Below, one piece after another: positions 24,897 to 33,524 of a DNA stretch of 64,000 bases (position 1 is the first letter of the stretch; each line of letters starts with the position of its first letter). The notes under the pieces were generated by a model. That model was not told the DNA's origin. It ran no database searches and saw only the letters and a list, made by a program, of their open reading frames with translations. Source of the DNA: Vibrio mimicus CAIM 602. Its GTDB lineage: Bacteria > Pseudomonadota > Gammaproteobacteria > Enterobacterales > Vibrionaceae. A program made the position numbers and the translations under genes. Where the stretch lies: positions 62,001 through 126,000 of the forward strand of contig NZ_AOMO01000099.1 in assembly GCF_000338875.1 (NCBI RefSeq), in the 5' to 3' direction.

Positions 24897-26216
24897 ATGG
24901 CGAAGAGTCGTTTGTTGCTCTCTGAGCTACTGGATCAACTCTCTTTCGCGCTGTGTATCGTGCGTGATGATTACGTGATCGTCAAAGTGAATGAATATTT
25001 TGAATCACGAGTCATTTTTGATGGGGAAACCATGCAGGGGCAAAATATTCTTCATTTGTTTCCCGAATCGGCTGACTATTTAAAACGCAAAATTGATACG
25101 GCATTGGTGATTGAATCCTCAAGCTTCAGCAGTTGGGAGCAAAAACCGCATCTGTTGCCTTTTAAAAGCTCTCGCCCTGTTTCGGGTGAAGAGGAAAAGA
25201 TGTATCAGGATCTCGAAGTGATCCCGATCCACAGTGAAGATGGCTCAATCGATCATGTCTGCTTATGTGTTTACGATGTGACGATTCAAGCCAGTCAGCA
25301 ACTCGAACTCAGGCGCGTTTCTCAAAAGCTGGAAGAAGAACACCAATCACAAAAAGTACTGATCAAAAAACTCGAAGATGCACAGGGTCAATTAATTCAA
25401 TCGGAAAAAATGGCTTCCATTGGTCAGCTCTCAGCGGGAATCGCACATGAAATCAACAACCCGGTTGGTTTCATCACTTCCAATTTGCAAACCCTAAATG
25501 ATTACTTCAATAGCTTAGAGAAAGTGCTAAAGAACATTACTCAGACTATCGAGCAGAGCAAAGACGCCGCGCTGATTGAAACTTGTCAAAAGATTCTCAA
25601 GCAAGGACAAGTGGATTTCATCTTGGAAGATACGGCGGAATTGATCAAAGAGTCTTTAGAGGGTTCGTCTCGAGTGATGTCAATTGTTAAAAATCTCAAA
25701 GAGTTCTCGCACATTGACCGCTCAGAGTGGAGTTATACCAACTTAGAGAACTGCATCGAATCCACACTAAAAATTATTAATAACGAAATTAAGTACAACA
25801 TTGACGTAGAAAAACATTATGCGCCGAGTGTGCCTGAGGTGTTCTGCCAGCCAATGCAGATCAATCAGGTGTTGCTCAATATTCTGGTCAATGCCAGTCA
25901 TGCGATTAATGGGGAAGGGACGATTACCATCACCTTGCAATCTGCTGATGCCGATTTTGTGGAGATTCGAATTCAAGATACAGGCTGTGGGATTCCTGAA
26001 GAGATCCGGGAACGTATCTTCGAACCTTTCTTTACGACCAAACCTGTGGGCTCAGGAACTGGGTTAGGGTTATCCGTATCCTACGGCATCATCAATAAGC
26101 ACCATGGCACGATCAGTGTGAGCAGTGAAGTGGGAAAGGGCAGCGAATTTGTGATTCGTCTTCCCATTAATCCGAGTGCGGAAACGGTGGAAAACACCGA
26201 TTCCGATGACGTGTGA
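24897..26216 (+). CDS. Soluble PAS-type sensor histidine kinase
   Basis: A 439-residue kinase without membrane segments. An N-terminal PAS-like domain (about 8-130, LDQLSFALCIVRDDYVIVKVN) is followed by a coiled coil, the dimerisation helix with His184 (QLSAGIAHEINNPVGF) and an ATP-binding domain with N, G1 and G2 boxes (DTGCGIPEEI, GSGTGLGLSVSYGI). ATG 24897 has AAGGA 7 bp upstream. It is a four-helix kinase of the HEINNP type. The absence of transmembrane helices implies a cytoplasmic signal. Confidence 0.88.
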   Translation: MAKSRLLLSELLDQLSFALCIVRDDYVIVKVNEYFESRVIFDGETMQGQNILHLFPESADYLKRKIDTALVIESSSFSSWEQKPHLLPFKSSRPVSGEEEKMYQDLEVIPIHSEDGSIDHVCLCVYDVTIQASQQLELRRVSQKLEEEHQSQKVLIKKLEDAQGQLIQSEKMASIGQLSAGIAHEINNPVGFITSNLQTLNDYFNSLEKVLKNITQTIEQSKDAALIETCQKILKQGQVDFILEDTAELIKESLEGSSRVMSIVKNLKEFSHIDRSEWSYTNLENCIESTLKIINNEIKYNIDVEKHYAPSVPEVFCQPMQINQVLLNILVNASHAINGEGTITITLQSADADFVEIRIQDTGCGIPEEIRERIFEPFFTTKPVGSGTGLGLSVSYGIINKHHGTISVSSEVGKGSEFVIRLPINPSAETVENTDSDDV

Positions 26217-26228
26217 ATGAGGTGAAGT

Positions 26229-27533
26229 ATGGTTGAAAAACAGCAGACTTCATGTGTAAACAGGGCGATGCGGGGGAATGGCAGCCATATTCCTTTTGCA
26301 CTGTTAGCCTTCCTCAAAGTTCTGTTTTCAAACGTCAAACTAAAACGGAAATTCGAGAGTTTGATGACCACAGTCAGCGATTTAGTGCCCGATTGCCAAA
26401 TTGCTTTATTGGAGCGCCAAGTCGACGACTGCTGGCTGATTATTCAAACCCATGCCGTGATGCCCGAAAATAGTGACTCACTTCCGCTCACTGGATTGAG
26501 TGAAGAAGAGTGGCACTGCATGCCTGAGGTTCAGGAAGATCCGGTATGGTTGGCGGATTATGCTGGCTATTTTCCGGATTGCCGTAGCGCGTTAGTTGTG
26601 AAGTTTGAAACGGGCGATAGTCATTATCAGCTGCTCATCATGCAACCTAGACTAAACGGGTTTAGTCACCAGCAACGAGATGAGCTTTACGCGCTGTTTG
26701 ATGTTACGAAGAGCGCGCTGCACTCCATGTTGCAGTTCCACAAAACGGTGATGGACAAACATCAGGTTCAGCAAGAGGAAAAGCTGGCTTCTTTGGGGAA
26801 ATTAGCCGCGGGTGTGGCGCATGAAATTAATAACCCACTTGGGTTTGTGATGAGTAATTTCAGTTTCTTGAATGAATATGTCGCCCAGTTCAAGCAACAT
26901 CCTCAGATCCAGAAAATTGATGATCCGCAGTTGCAAGAGATCATCGCCGACAGTGAGGCGATTTTGATTGAAAGCCTTGAAGGGCTGTCGCGGATTAAAA
27001 ATATCGTTTCTAGCCTCAACGTGTATGCGCATACGCGTGAAAATTTAGCGGAAATCGATATGCGTGACGTGGTGAGTTCGGCATTAGCTTTGATCATTGG
27101 GGATTTGAAATTCCGTGCGCAGTTTGAGTATTTCGCTCCCGATAGGCCGTATTACATTCGGGGCAGCTACAACAAGCTGCAACAAGTGTTGATTAATTTG
27201 ATCATCAATGCGGTGCAATCTGTCTCTGTTGCCAACGATGGGTTGGTTCGTATTCAAATCACCGAAGTGCGTTCGCCGGGTGAAACGACCCCTCTCGTAC
27301 AAGTAATGGTGGAAGATAATGGTAAAGGGATCAGTGCCGAACACCTTGAAAAGGTATTTGAGCCTTTCTTTACCACCAAAAAAGTCGGTGATGGTGCCGG
27401 GCTTGGTTTGTCTGTCGCGAGAGAAATTATTGAAGAGCATCATGGCAAGATTAAGCTCAGTTCAGCAGAAGGTGTTGGTACAAAAGTTTTTGTCATTTTG
27501 CCGCATTCGAGGCAAGCACAAGGGGTCTCCTGA
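26229..27533 (+). CDS. Second soluble histidine kinase of the cluster
   Basis: A 434-residue kinase, homologous to its upstream neighbour in the catalytic half: His198 in KLAAGVAHEINNPLGF, then the ATP domain with VEDNGKGISAEHLEKVFEPF and GDGAGLGLSVAREI. The N-terminal 180 residues form a different, GAF-like sensor domain with short hydrophobic stretches (HIPFALLAFLKVLF) that are not convincing membrane spans. GAGGTGA precedes the ATG. The stop overlaps the next start. Two kinases with different sensors suggest integration of two cytoplasmic inputs. Confidence 0.87.
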   Translation: MVEKQQTSCVNRAMRGNGSHIPFALLAFLKVLFSNVKLKRKFESLMTTVSDLVPDCQIALLERQVDDCWLIIQTHAVMPENSDSLPLTGLSEEEWHCMPEVQEDPVWLADYAGYFPDCRSALVVKFETGDSHYQLLIMQPRLNGFSHQQRDELYALFDVTKSALHSMLQFHKTVMDKHQVQQEEKLASLGKLAAGVAHEINNPLGFVMSNFSFLNEYVAQFKQHPQIQKIDDPQLQEIIADSEAILIESLEGLSRIKNIVSSLNVYAHTRENLAEIDMRDVVSSALALIIGDLKFRAQFEYFAPDRPYYIRGSYNKLQQVLINLIINAVQSVSVANDGLVRIQITEVRSPGETTPLVQVMVEDNGKGISAEHLEKVFEPFFTTKKVGDGAGLGLSVAREIIEEHHGKIKLSSAEGVGTKVFVILPHSRQAQGVS

Positions 27534-29143
27534 TGTATGTAAACCGAGAGATCCTGTTGGTGGATGATGAACCCGCAGTGTTGAATGCATTGAAGCGGGA
27601 GCTACGCCCTTATTTTCCCCACCTCTACACCGCAACCTGCGGGCAAGAAGCTTTGGAAGTTTTACAACAGCACCCTGTGCAGATGGTGATTTCAGATTAT
27701 CGGATGCCCGGCATGAATGGGGCGGATCTGGTGATTGAAATTAATCGACGTTATCCGCAGATTATGTCGCTGATCCTCTCCGGTCAGGCGGATTTTGATG
27801 GATTATCACGTGCGCTCAATGAAGGGGAACTGTACAAGTTTTTACTGAAACCGTGGGATCGCACTTATCTTCTGCATACCATCTTGCAATGCTTCAGTGA
27901 GCTGGATCGCCAACAAGAATTCAATGCGGTATCTGGGTTGAAAACCGTACAAGCCCTGAACAAACAGATTTCGTTGTTACAGTCGCTGGCTGATCTTCCA
28001 TATCTAGTGTTGATCATGGAATGGCCTTCACCACTTGATGAACAACAACTGCACGACATTGCAGAACGGTTTACGCAAGAGCTGCCCGATACCGATAACC
28101 TGTACCAAGATGGCACGCGTTGGTTTTGGGTCGTGCATCGTTTTACCTCTTGGTATCAAACTCTGTTTAAGCTATTCGCCCGTTTGCCAACATCACCTGG
28201 TGTTGATTCAGTAGGGGTTCCACGTTGGTGGATTGCGGATATTGAATCTTGGTCTGATGCGTTCCAAAAGCTCAATCATCAACCTCAAGAGCTTATTCCC
28301 TTATTGGATAATTTCCCCTTGTACTGGCTTGGTCAATCGGCAGAGACTCAAGAAATCAAACAGCTACTGAGTATTTACAACGATCTTCAGCTAGGCCGTT
28401 TTTGCGCATTCTACCAACCACAAAAAAATATTCTCTCTGGTGAGGTTGTTGCCTTCGAAGCGTTAGCAAGACGAATTATCGGTAAAGGGCTCTACGAGAT
28501 GCCCGATCGCTTTTTTCCAATATTGGAAAAGTATCATCTGATCCCAGAACTTACCGAAGTGATGGTGCGCGATATCCTGATGTTCCTCACCGCAGAAGAA
28601 GCGACGCTGCAAAGCATGACGATTGGGGTGAATATTCCAGGAGCCATGCTCACCGATGGCAGCTTTCACCGGATGTTATTGAGAGTTGCACAAGAGCATA
28701 AGGCAGAACACGCACTCCACCGACTCTCGGTTGAAATCACAGAGCACGATTTGATTGCAGATTTTGATGCCGCTAAACATGAGATTTATAAGCTAAAATC
28801 ATTAGGGATGCGCTGTGCACTAGACGATTTTGGTACAGGTTATGCGGGTTATGAATATTTGTGTGAAATCCCGTTTGATGTCGTGAAGATTGACGGACGC
28901 TTTATTCAAAGTCTGGGTAAATCGGACTCAAGTACAGTGATTTTAAATTCGATGATCTCCAGTATTAAATCCCTGTCAATGCAAGTGATTGCGGAGTGGG
29001 TGGATTCCGATCTGCAGTATCAAAGTTTAAAAGAGATGGGATGCGACATGGTGCAAGGGTATTTAGTGAGCCCTGCCATTACCTCAGAACAAGTCCTGAA
29101 GTATCTCAATAAACAAAGGGGAGGGCGCTATGCAAATGGATAA
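27533..29143 (+). CDS. Response regulator REC-EAL, putative c-di-GMP phosphodiesterase
   Basis: A 536-residue protein. The REC domain (1-125) has Asp55 (SDYRMPGMNG) and Lys in LLKPW. A middle region of about 150 residues has no recognised fold. The EAL domain starts with FEALAR (Glu309) and keeps the metal and catalytic set: Asn in GVNIPG, Glu in VEITE, DDFGTGYAG, Lys in VVKIDG, and QGY. The loop motif AEGVE is AEWVD, a conservative change. It probably hydrolyses c-di-GMP to pGpG when phosphorylated. It overlaps the kinase gene before and the REC-HD-GYP gene after it. Confidence 0.9.
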   Translation: MYVNREILLVDDEPAVLNALKRELRPYFPHLYTATCGQEALEVLQQHPVQMVISDYRMPGMNGADLVIEINRRYPQIMSLILSGQADFDGLSRALNEGELYKFLLKPWDRTYLLHTILQCFSELDRQQEFNAVSGLKTVQALNKQISLLQSLADLPYLVLIMEWPSPLDEQQLHDIAERFTQELPDTDNLYQDGTRWFWVVHRFTSWYQTLFKLFARLPTSPGVDSVGVPRWWIADIESWSDAFQKLNHQPQELIPLLDNFPLYWLGQSAETQEIKQLLSIYNDLQLGRFCAFYQPQKNILSGEVVAFEALARRIIGKGLYEMPDRFFPILEKYHLIPELTEVMVRDILMFLTAEEATLQSMTIGVNIPGAMLTDGSFHRMLLRVAQEHKAEHALHRLSVEITEHDLIADFDAAKHEIYKLKSLGMRCALDDFGTGYAGYEYLCEIPFDVVKIDGRFIQSLGKSDSSTVILNSMISSIKSLSMQVIAEWVDSDLQYQSLKEMGCDMVQGYLVSPAITSEQVLKYLNKQRGGRYANG

Positions 29144-30473
29144 TACGCACGACGATAAGTTAAACATTTTGCTACTGGATGATGAAAACGACATTCTGAA
29201 AGCACTCAATCGAGTATTGCGGATGGATTACAACGTTGTCACCTTCGATAACGGGGCGGATGCCTTGCAACATCTGCAGGAAAATCCAGTCCATATCATC
29301 ATTTCCGATATGCGCATGCCCGAAATGGACGGCGCTGATTTTCTTGCGAAAGCGCGAGAAATGCAGCCACAAACCGTTCGCTTGTTGTTAACTGGCTACG
29401 CCGATATTCAATCCACCGTCAGGGCGGTGAATGCGGGCGGTATTCATACCTACATCAGTAAGCCGTGGGACAATGAAAACCTGAAATTGATCGTGGCGAA
29501 AGCGGCAGAGTTTTATCGCTTAAGTCGCGATAAAGAACGCCTGACGATTGAGCTGGCGGAACGCAATAAAGAACTCGAAGTGGTCAATCAGGAATTGGCA
29601 GAAAATAACCAGAAACTGGAAGAGTTTAATCAAGCGCTAGAAGCCAAGGTTCAAGAGCGGACTTTGGAGTTGCAAGATTCCAACAAACGGTTAGAAATCT
29701 CACTCGCCTCACGCAATAAAACCTTTAAAGATATTCTGGCAATGGTGACGGCGATCATCCAACATCGCACGGGGTATCCTGCCGATCATGCTGAACGAAT
29801 TGCCAACCAAGCAAAATCAGTGGCAGTAAAACTCAAACTCCCGGAAACCATTGCAAGCCATGTGTATCTGTGTGGCTTGATGCACCAGATTGGTCTGATT
29901 GGCGAAACTGACAATGATTGGAAAGTGGTCAAAGTACATCAGGATTCCGATATCCCCGTAACTCCTAACGTAAACCCGATTTTAGGGGCAGAAATTGTTG
30001 GTCGAATTAAACGCTTTGAGCCTTTAATGGAAATTATTCGCCATCAAGATGAACTGTATGACGGCACTGGTAAGCCGGATCATTTACAGGGGGATCAAAT
30101 TCCAATTGGGGCGCGGATTATTAAAGTCGTTAAAGATTACGATTTCTTTGTTTCCGGATCGAATAACCCAAGACGTATGCATACCAAAAGCGCCCAAGAG
30201 TATCTGCGTCAACAAGCCGGAATTTATTACGATATCAACGTAGTGGAAGCCTTCATTGCAATTGTAAGTGCAGTAACACGCATTGAAGAAGGAATGGAGC
30301 TGTGTATCAGCCTGAGTGAAGTTCGCCCGGGTATGGTGATCAAGCGTGATATCTATTTACCCAATGGTAGCTTGATGTTGACGGCAGGGAACGCCATGAA
30401 CGAATCACTACTGCGTAAGCTGAAAGAGCTAGAAAAAGAGATGAATATGCCAATTCCTGTCTATATTGGCTGA
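29130..30473 (+). CDS. Response regulator REC with degenerate HD-GYP domain
   Basis: A 447-residue protein: REC with Asp60 (SDMRMPEMDG), a coiled coil (about 130-195, rich in Glu/Asn/Gln heptads), then an HD-GYP-like domain. The catalytic HD pair is His252-Gln253 (LMHQIG) and the GYP motif is Gly-Lys-Pro (314-316, YDGTGKP), so metal-dependent c-di-GMP hydrolysis is unlikely. A C-terminal extension (about 390-447) resembles the tail of other RpfG-like regulators. The reading frame overlaps the EAL gene by 14 bases. A regulatory partner role for the REC-EAL protein is the simplest reading. Confidence 0.88.
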   Translation: MQMDNTHDDKLNILLLDDENDILKALNRVLRMDYNVVTFDNGADALQHLQENPVHIIISDMRMPEMDGADFLAKAREMQPQTVRLLLTGYADIQSTVRAVNAGGIHTYISKPWDNENLKLIVAKAAEFYRLSRDKERLTIELAERNKELEVVNQELAENNQKLEEFNQALEAKVQERTLELQDSNKRLEISLASRNKTFKDILAMVTAIIQHRTGYPADHAERIANQAKSVAVKLKLPETIASHVYLCGLMHQIGLIGETDNDWKVVKVHQDSDIPVTPNVNPILGAEIVGRIKRFEPLMEIIRHQDELYDGTGKPDHLQGDQIPIGARIIKVVKDYDFFVSGSNNPRRMHTKSAQEYLRQQAGIYYDINVVEAFIAIVSAVTRIEEGMELCISLSEVRPGMVIKRDIYLPNGSLMLTAGNAMNESLLRKLKELEKEMNMPIPVYIG

Positions 30474-30477
30474 GGGA

Positions 30478-32085
30478 TTATGAATGGTGAGCCGGGGCTA
30501 AAGGCAAAGTGATTAATACGCGAGTGCCTTGCCCAAGTTCGCTGACTAACTGAATATCGCCCGAATACTTTTTGATGCTGCTGTATGCCTCGGTTAAACC
30601 AAGGCCAATGCCTTTGCCTACATCGTGAGTCGTAAAGAAGGGGTCAAAAGCGTGCTGTTTTTCCTCTTGGCTCATCCCACGGCCAAAATCAGCAATCTCA
30701 ATCTCCAGCTGCTGTTGATTATGGCGAAGCGAGAGTTCAATACAGATTTTGGGATCATCTTTGGCATACGCTTGGTAAGCGTTATTTAAAATGGCGCTCA
30801 ATGCAGTAATAAAGTCGTTGCTATAGCCGTAAATCAGTGGGGGATAGAGCGTTTTTTCTTTCCATACAATCCACTCCTGTAGTCCACAAATACGAATGGC
30901 TTGTTCTAAAAGGCTCAGTGGCGATACCCAACTGCTGTTTTGGGTATTTGGCTGAGGTTGGCAATGCTGAACTTTATCTACAATCATTTTGATTCGATCC
31001 ACACAATGCAGCGCATCCTTCAAGCTTTCATCAATACCAGCCAAGCTCTCTTCAATGTAAAGGTCACTTTTAGTTTGGGTAAACTTGCCGTAATAAGCTG
31101 AGTCAGCCAGCATCAATTCGATATTGTCGAACCAGATTTTGAGCTGATTAAAGTCCTGTTGAAGCAACTGTAAGTGGCTTTTTAACGCACCATTGGGGTT
31201 GTTGATTTCATGAGCAAATCCGGCGGCCAGAGTACCAATGGAGATCATTTTTTCGGTTTCGACTAGCTTGTCTTTCATTAACGTCAGCTTGGTGTTCATC
31301 TCTTCAAGTTGCTGATTTTTAGCCAGAAGATTTTCGGTTCGCTGATTGACCTTGTCTTCCAACTCTAAGTTCCACTGCTCAAGCTGATGCTGATACTCAC
31401 GCATAGTGGATTCGGAATGACGTAACGATTGAACCATCTGCTGAAAAGAGTGCGCAACACGGCTGACTTCATCGTGTCCCTGAATATCCAGTAGTACTTC
31501 ACGGTTACCAAAAGTGATTTGATCGGTCGCGATTTTTAGTTGTGTCAAACGCCGTGTCAGAGCTGTGCCGAGTATGTAGGAGAAGAGCGCGACCAACCCC
31601 ATCTCGCCCAGAATGATCAAAAGAGTCCAACGTCTTGCATGACCGAGTTGTTGCTCTAGGTAGGAGAGGTCAAAACCGATAAACACAGTGCCAAACTGAG
31701 TACCGCTGACTTCAATCACATCACTAACGGTATAAATCGGTTGTAACTGAGATAAATCCGGATTGTTATTCGAATAGTGCGCATCAAATAATTCGCGATC
31801 ACCTTTAAATGTTAATAGTTTGCCGTGAGTATTTTCCACTGCCACATAAACAATGTCTTGATTCGACATCATTAATGCCGCAGCAGATTCAATACTGGCA
31901 AGGTCATAAGCCAGCACAGGATTTTTCACCATAGTGGAGAAGAGGGTGATGGTGGTTTGGGCACGCCGTTGTAATCCATCATAGTTGGTGGATTCAAGAT
32001 AGCTCAGGGTGAAGGTGATCAAAATGGTCAACAAGATCGCCTCAATTAACGCCACTCCAAGCATAGTCTTTAAGCGTAAGGACAT
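30478..32085 (-). CDS. Membrane sensor histidine kinase paired with a PhnD-like binding protein
   Basis: A 535-residue kinase: TM1 (about 8-30), periplasmic sensor domain (about 31-150), TM2 (about 153-175), HAMP (about 176-225), coiled coil, dimerisation helix with His292 (LAAGFAHEINNPNGA) and an ATP domain (DFGRGMSQEEK, GKGIGLGLTEAYSS). The kinase core is of the same HEINNP type as the two soluble kinases encoded opposite. It has no receiver domain and no adjacent regulator on its own strand. It is the second gene after a periplasmic binding protein, 3 bp away. Its stop lies 4 bp from the stop of the REC-HD-GYP gene, with no terminator between. Confidence 0.88.
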   Translation of the reverse strand: MSLRLKTMLGVALIEAILLTILITFTLSYLESTNYDGLQRRAQTTITLFSTMVKNPVLAYDLASIESAAALMMSNQDIVYVAVENTHGKLLTFKGDRELFDAHYSNNNPDLSQLQPIYTVSDVIEVSGTQFGTVFIGFDLSYLEQQLGHARRWTLLIILGEMGLVALFSYILGTALTRRLTQLKIATDQITFGNREVLLDIQGHDEVSRVAHSFQQMVQSLRHSESTMREYQHQLEQWNLELEDKVNQRTENLLAKNQQLEEMNTKLTLMKDKLVETEKMISIGTLAAGFAHEINNPNGALKSHLQLLQQDFNQLKIWFDNIELMLADSAYYGKFTQTKSDLYIEESLAGIDESLKDALHCVDRIKMIVDKVQHCQPQPNTQNSSWVSPLSLLEQAIRICGLQEWIVWKEKTLYPPLIYGYSNDFITALSAILNNAYQAYAKDDPKICIELSLRHNQQQLEIEIADFGRGMSQEEKQHAFDPFFTTHDVGKGIGLGLTEAYSSIKKYSGDIQLVSELGQGTRVLITLPLAPAHHS

Positions 32086-32088
32086 GCT

Positions 32089-32901
32089 TTATTCCTTAAG
32101 CAAGTGCGATAACGTTTGAATATTTAACTCACGAATATCGTTCCAGTCGCTGTCTTGCGCTGCTTCAATACCAGAAAAACCAATGGCTTGCAGTTGTAAT
32201 CGACCTTGCTCTGTTTGAGAAAGATTGAGTAACGCACTTTGCAAAGCAGCGACTTGTTCTTTACTGAGCCTTGGATGATAAGCAAAAGCATGAGGAGTGA
32301 AACTGGGCGTTTCCCATAAGATGCGTAGTTGATTCGTGATCTCTTTTGGTGCCGTATCAAAAGTACGTTTTATCCCACCTCCGGCTACAAAAAAGCCATT
32401 GGCAACATTGAGATATACGGAGTCGTGTGAAGAGACATATTTGGAGTCGATATGGATGCCTTCTTTCATGAATATTGCTTGCGGAATAATGGTAGCGGCA
32501 AAAGCGGCAGGAGAAGGGAAAGCCAGCGTTTGCTGGTCGAGGGATCGAATGGACTGAATCGGACTGTCTTTCGCTACAACAATAATGCCCTGTAATTTCT
32601 GATTTTTTTGCTTTGCAAACGCAATATAGCCCGGGTTTTGGTGGAATAAAGTGTAGTGATAAGGGTTCATATACACCACATCATATTCTCCCTTTAGTAC
32701 CCGTTGTTCAAACTCTGGAATAGTCGCGGCGGTATGAAATTCTAAGGATAGTCCTGAGTTTTCAGAGAGGGTTTCTAAAATGGGTACCCAACGTTTTGCG
32801 AGTTCTTCTGGGGATTGCTGTGGCACCACGCCAAAAGAAAGGGTTGCGGCAGAAATGAATGATGAAATAAACCAGACCAACACAAGCCACCAATAGCACA
32901 T
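32089..32901 (-). CDS. PhnD-like periplasmic substrate-binding protein
   Basis: A 270-residue exported protein. The hydrophobic start (MCYWWLVLVWFISSFISAA) is a signal peptide, followed by a type II binding fold of the phosphate/phosphonate PhnD family: LSFGVVPQQSPEELAKRW, EYDVVYMNPYHYTLF, FPSPAAFAATIIPQ and the loop AFAYHPRLS. No ABC permease or ATPase gene is near. Cotranscription with a membrane kinase suggests that it presents a ligand to the kinase sensor domain, like TorT-TorS or LuxP-LuxQ. The ligand is unknown; PhnD-like proteins bind phosphonates, phosphite and other small anions. Confidence 0.87.
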   Translation of the reverse strand: MCYWWLVLVWFISSFISAATLSFGVVPQQSPEELAKRWVPILETLSENSGLSLEFHTAATIPEFEQRVLKGEYDVVYMNPYHYTLFHQNPGYIAFAKQKNQKLQGIIVVAKDSPIQSIRSLDQQTLAFPSPAAFAATIIPQAIFMKEGIHIDSKYVSSHDSVYLNVANGFFVAGGGIKRTFDTAPKEITNQLRILWETPSFTPHAFAYHPRLSKEQVAALQSALLNLSQTEQGRLQLQAIGFSGIEAAQDSDWNDIRELNIQTLSHLLKE

Positions 32902-33524
32902 AAAATTCCCTTATTGTTCTAATGCTAACGGGGTAAGTATAGAAAACGATTGATTGGCTTGGGGATTATTTTCGGGTAGGCATTTTTTATAAATTCGTTG
33001 TAGCGAATCTGTTCAGCAAAATTTACGTTCTTGCCTCTTTCCCTCTGTCGCTTTGGACTGAACCGAAAGTCGTACGGTTTATACCAAACGATTGCTTAAA
33101 ACCAAGGTTTGAGACTGCTCACATTTTTGTCTTATGAAATAGTGCATTGTCACAAAGACTTGGCTTGTTTGTGTATGAAATGTTAAATAGATCTGAGTTA
33201 TCTAGAATAATGCACTGTACATTGTGTGTGCACTAGATTATCTGGCACATTGATCTGTTTCCGCCAGCTTCAGCATTCTAATCAACTAGAGAAAGAGAAG
33301 AGTGTTGGAGTTTTTTACTGATGTCTGAGAAAACCAGAGAGGATAGTCGGTTTTTAATACATTTTTATGGCAAATTAATTCAATGATTGCTAATGTGTGC
33401 CGCAATCCCTGTCAGGTGTAAGTTGCCTTTTGTTCATAACTTATACGACAAACGACAACGATCAGCCGTTCTGAATACCTGACATGGAAGTCATGGATGC
33501 AATACTAAAACTTGGAGTTTATGC
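32902..33524. promoter_or_regulatory. Divergent control region and oppA leader
   Basis: This 623-bp region separates the PhnD-like/kinase unit from oppA. A 21-codon frame (33321-33383 plus stop, MSEKTREDSRFLIHFYGKLIQ) has GGAG 10 bp upstream. A CA-rich leader segment, ACGACAAACGACAACG at 33445-33460, is the kind of sequence that the GcvB small RNA pairs with in oppA and dppA leaders of enterobacteria. No clear -35/-10 pair was found, and both suggestions are inference. Confidence 0.4.
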
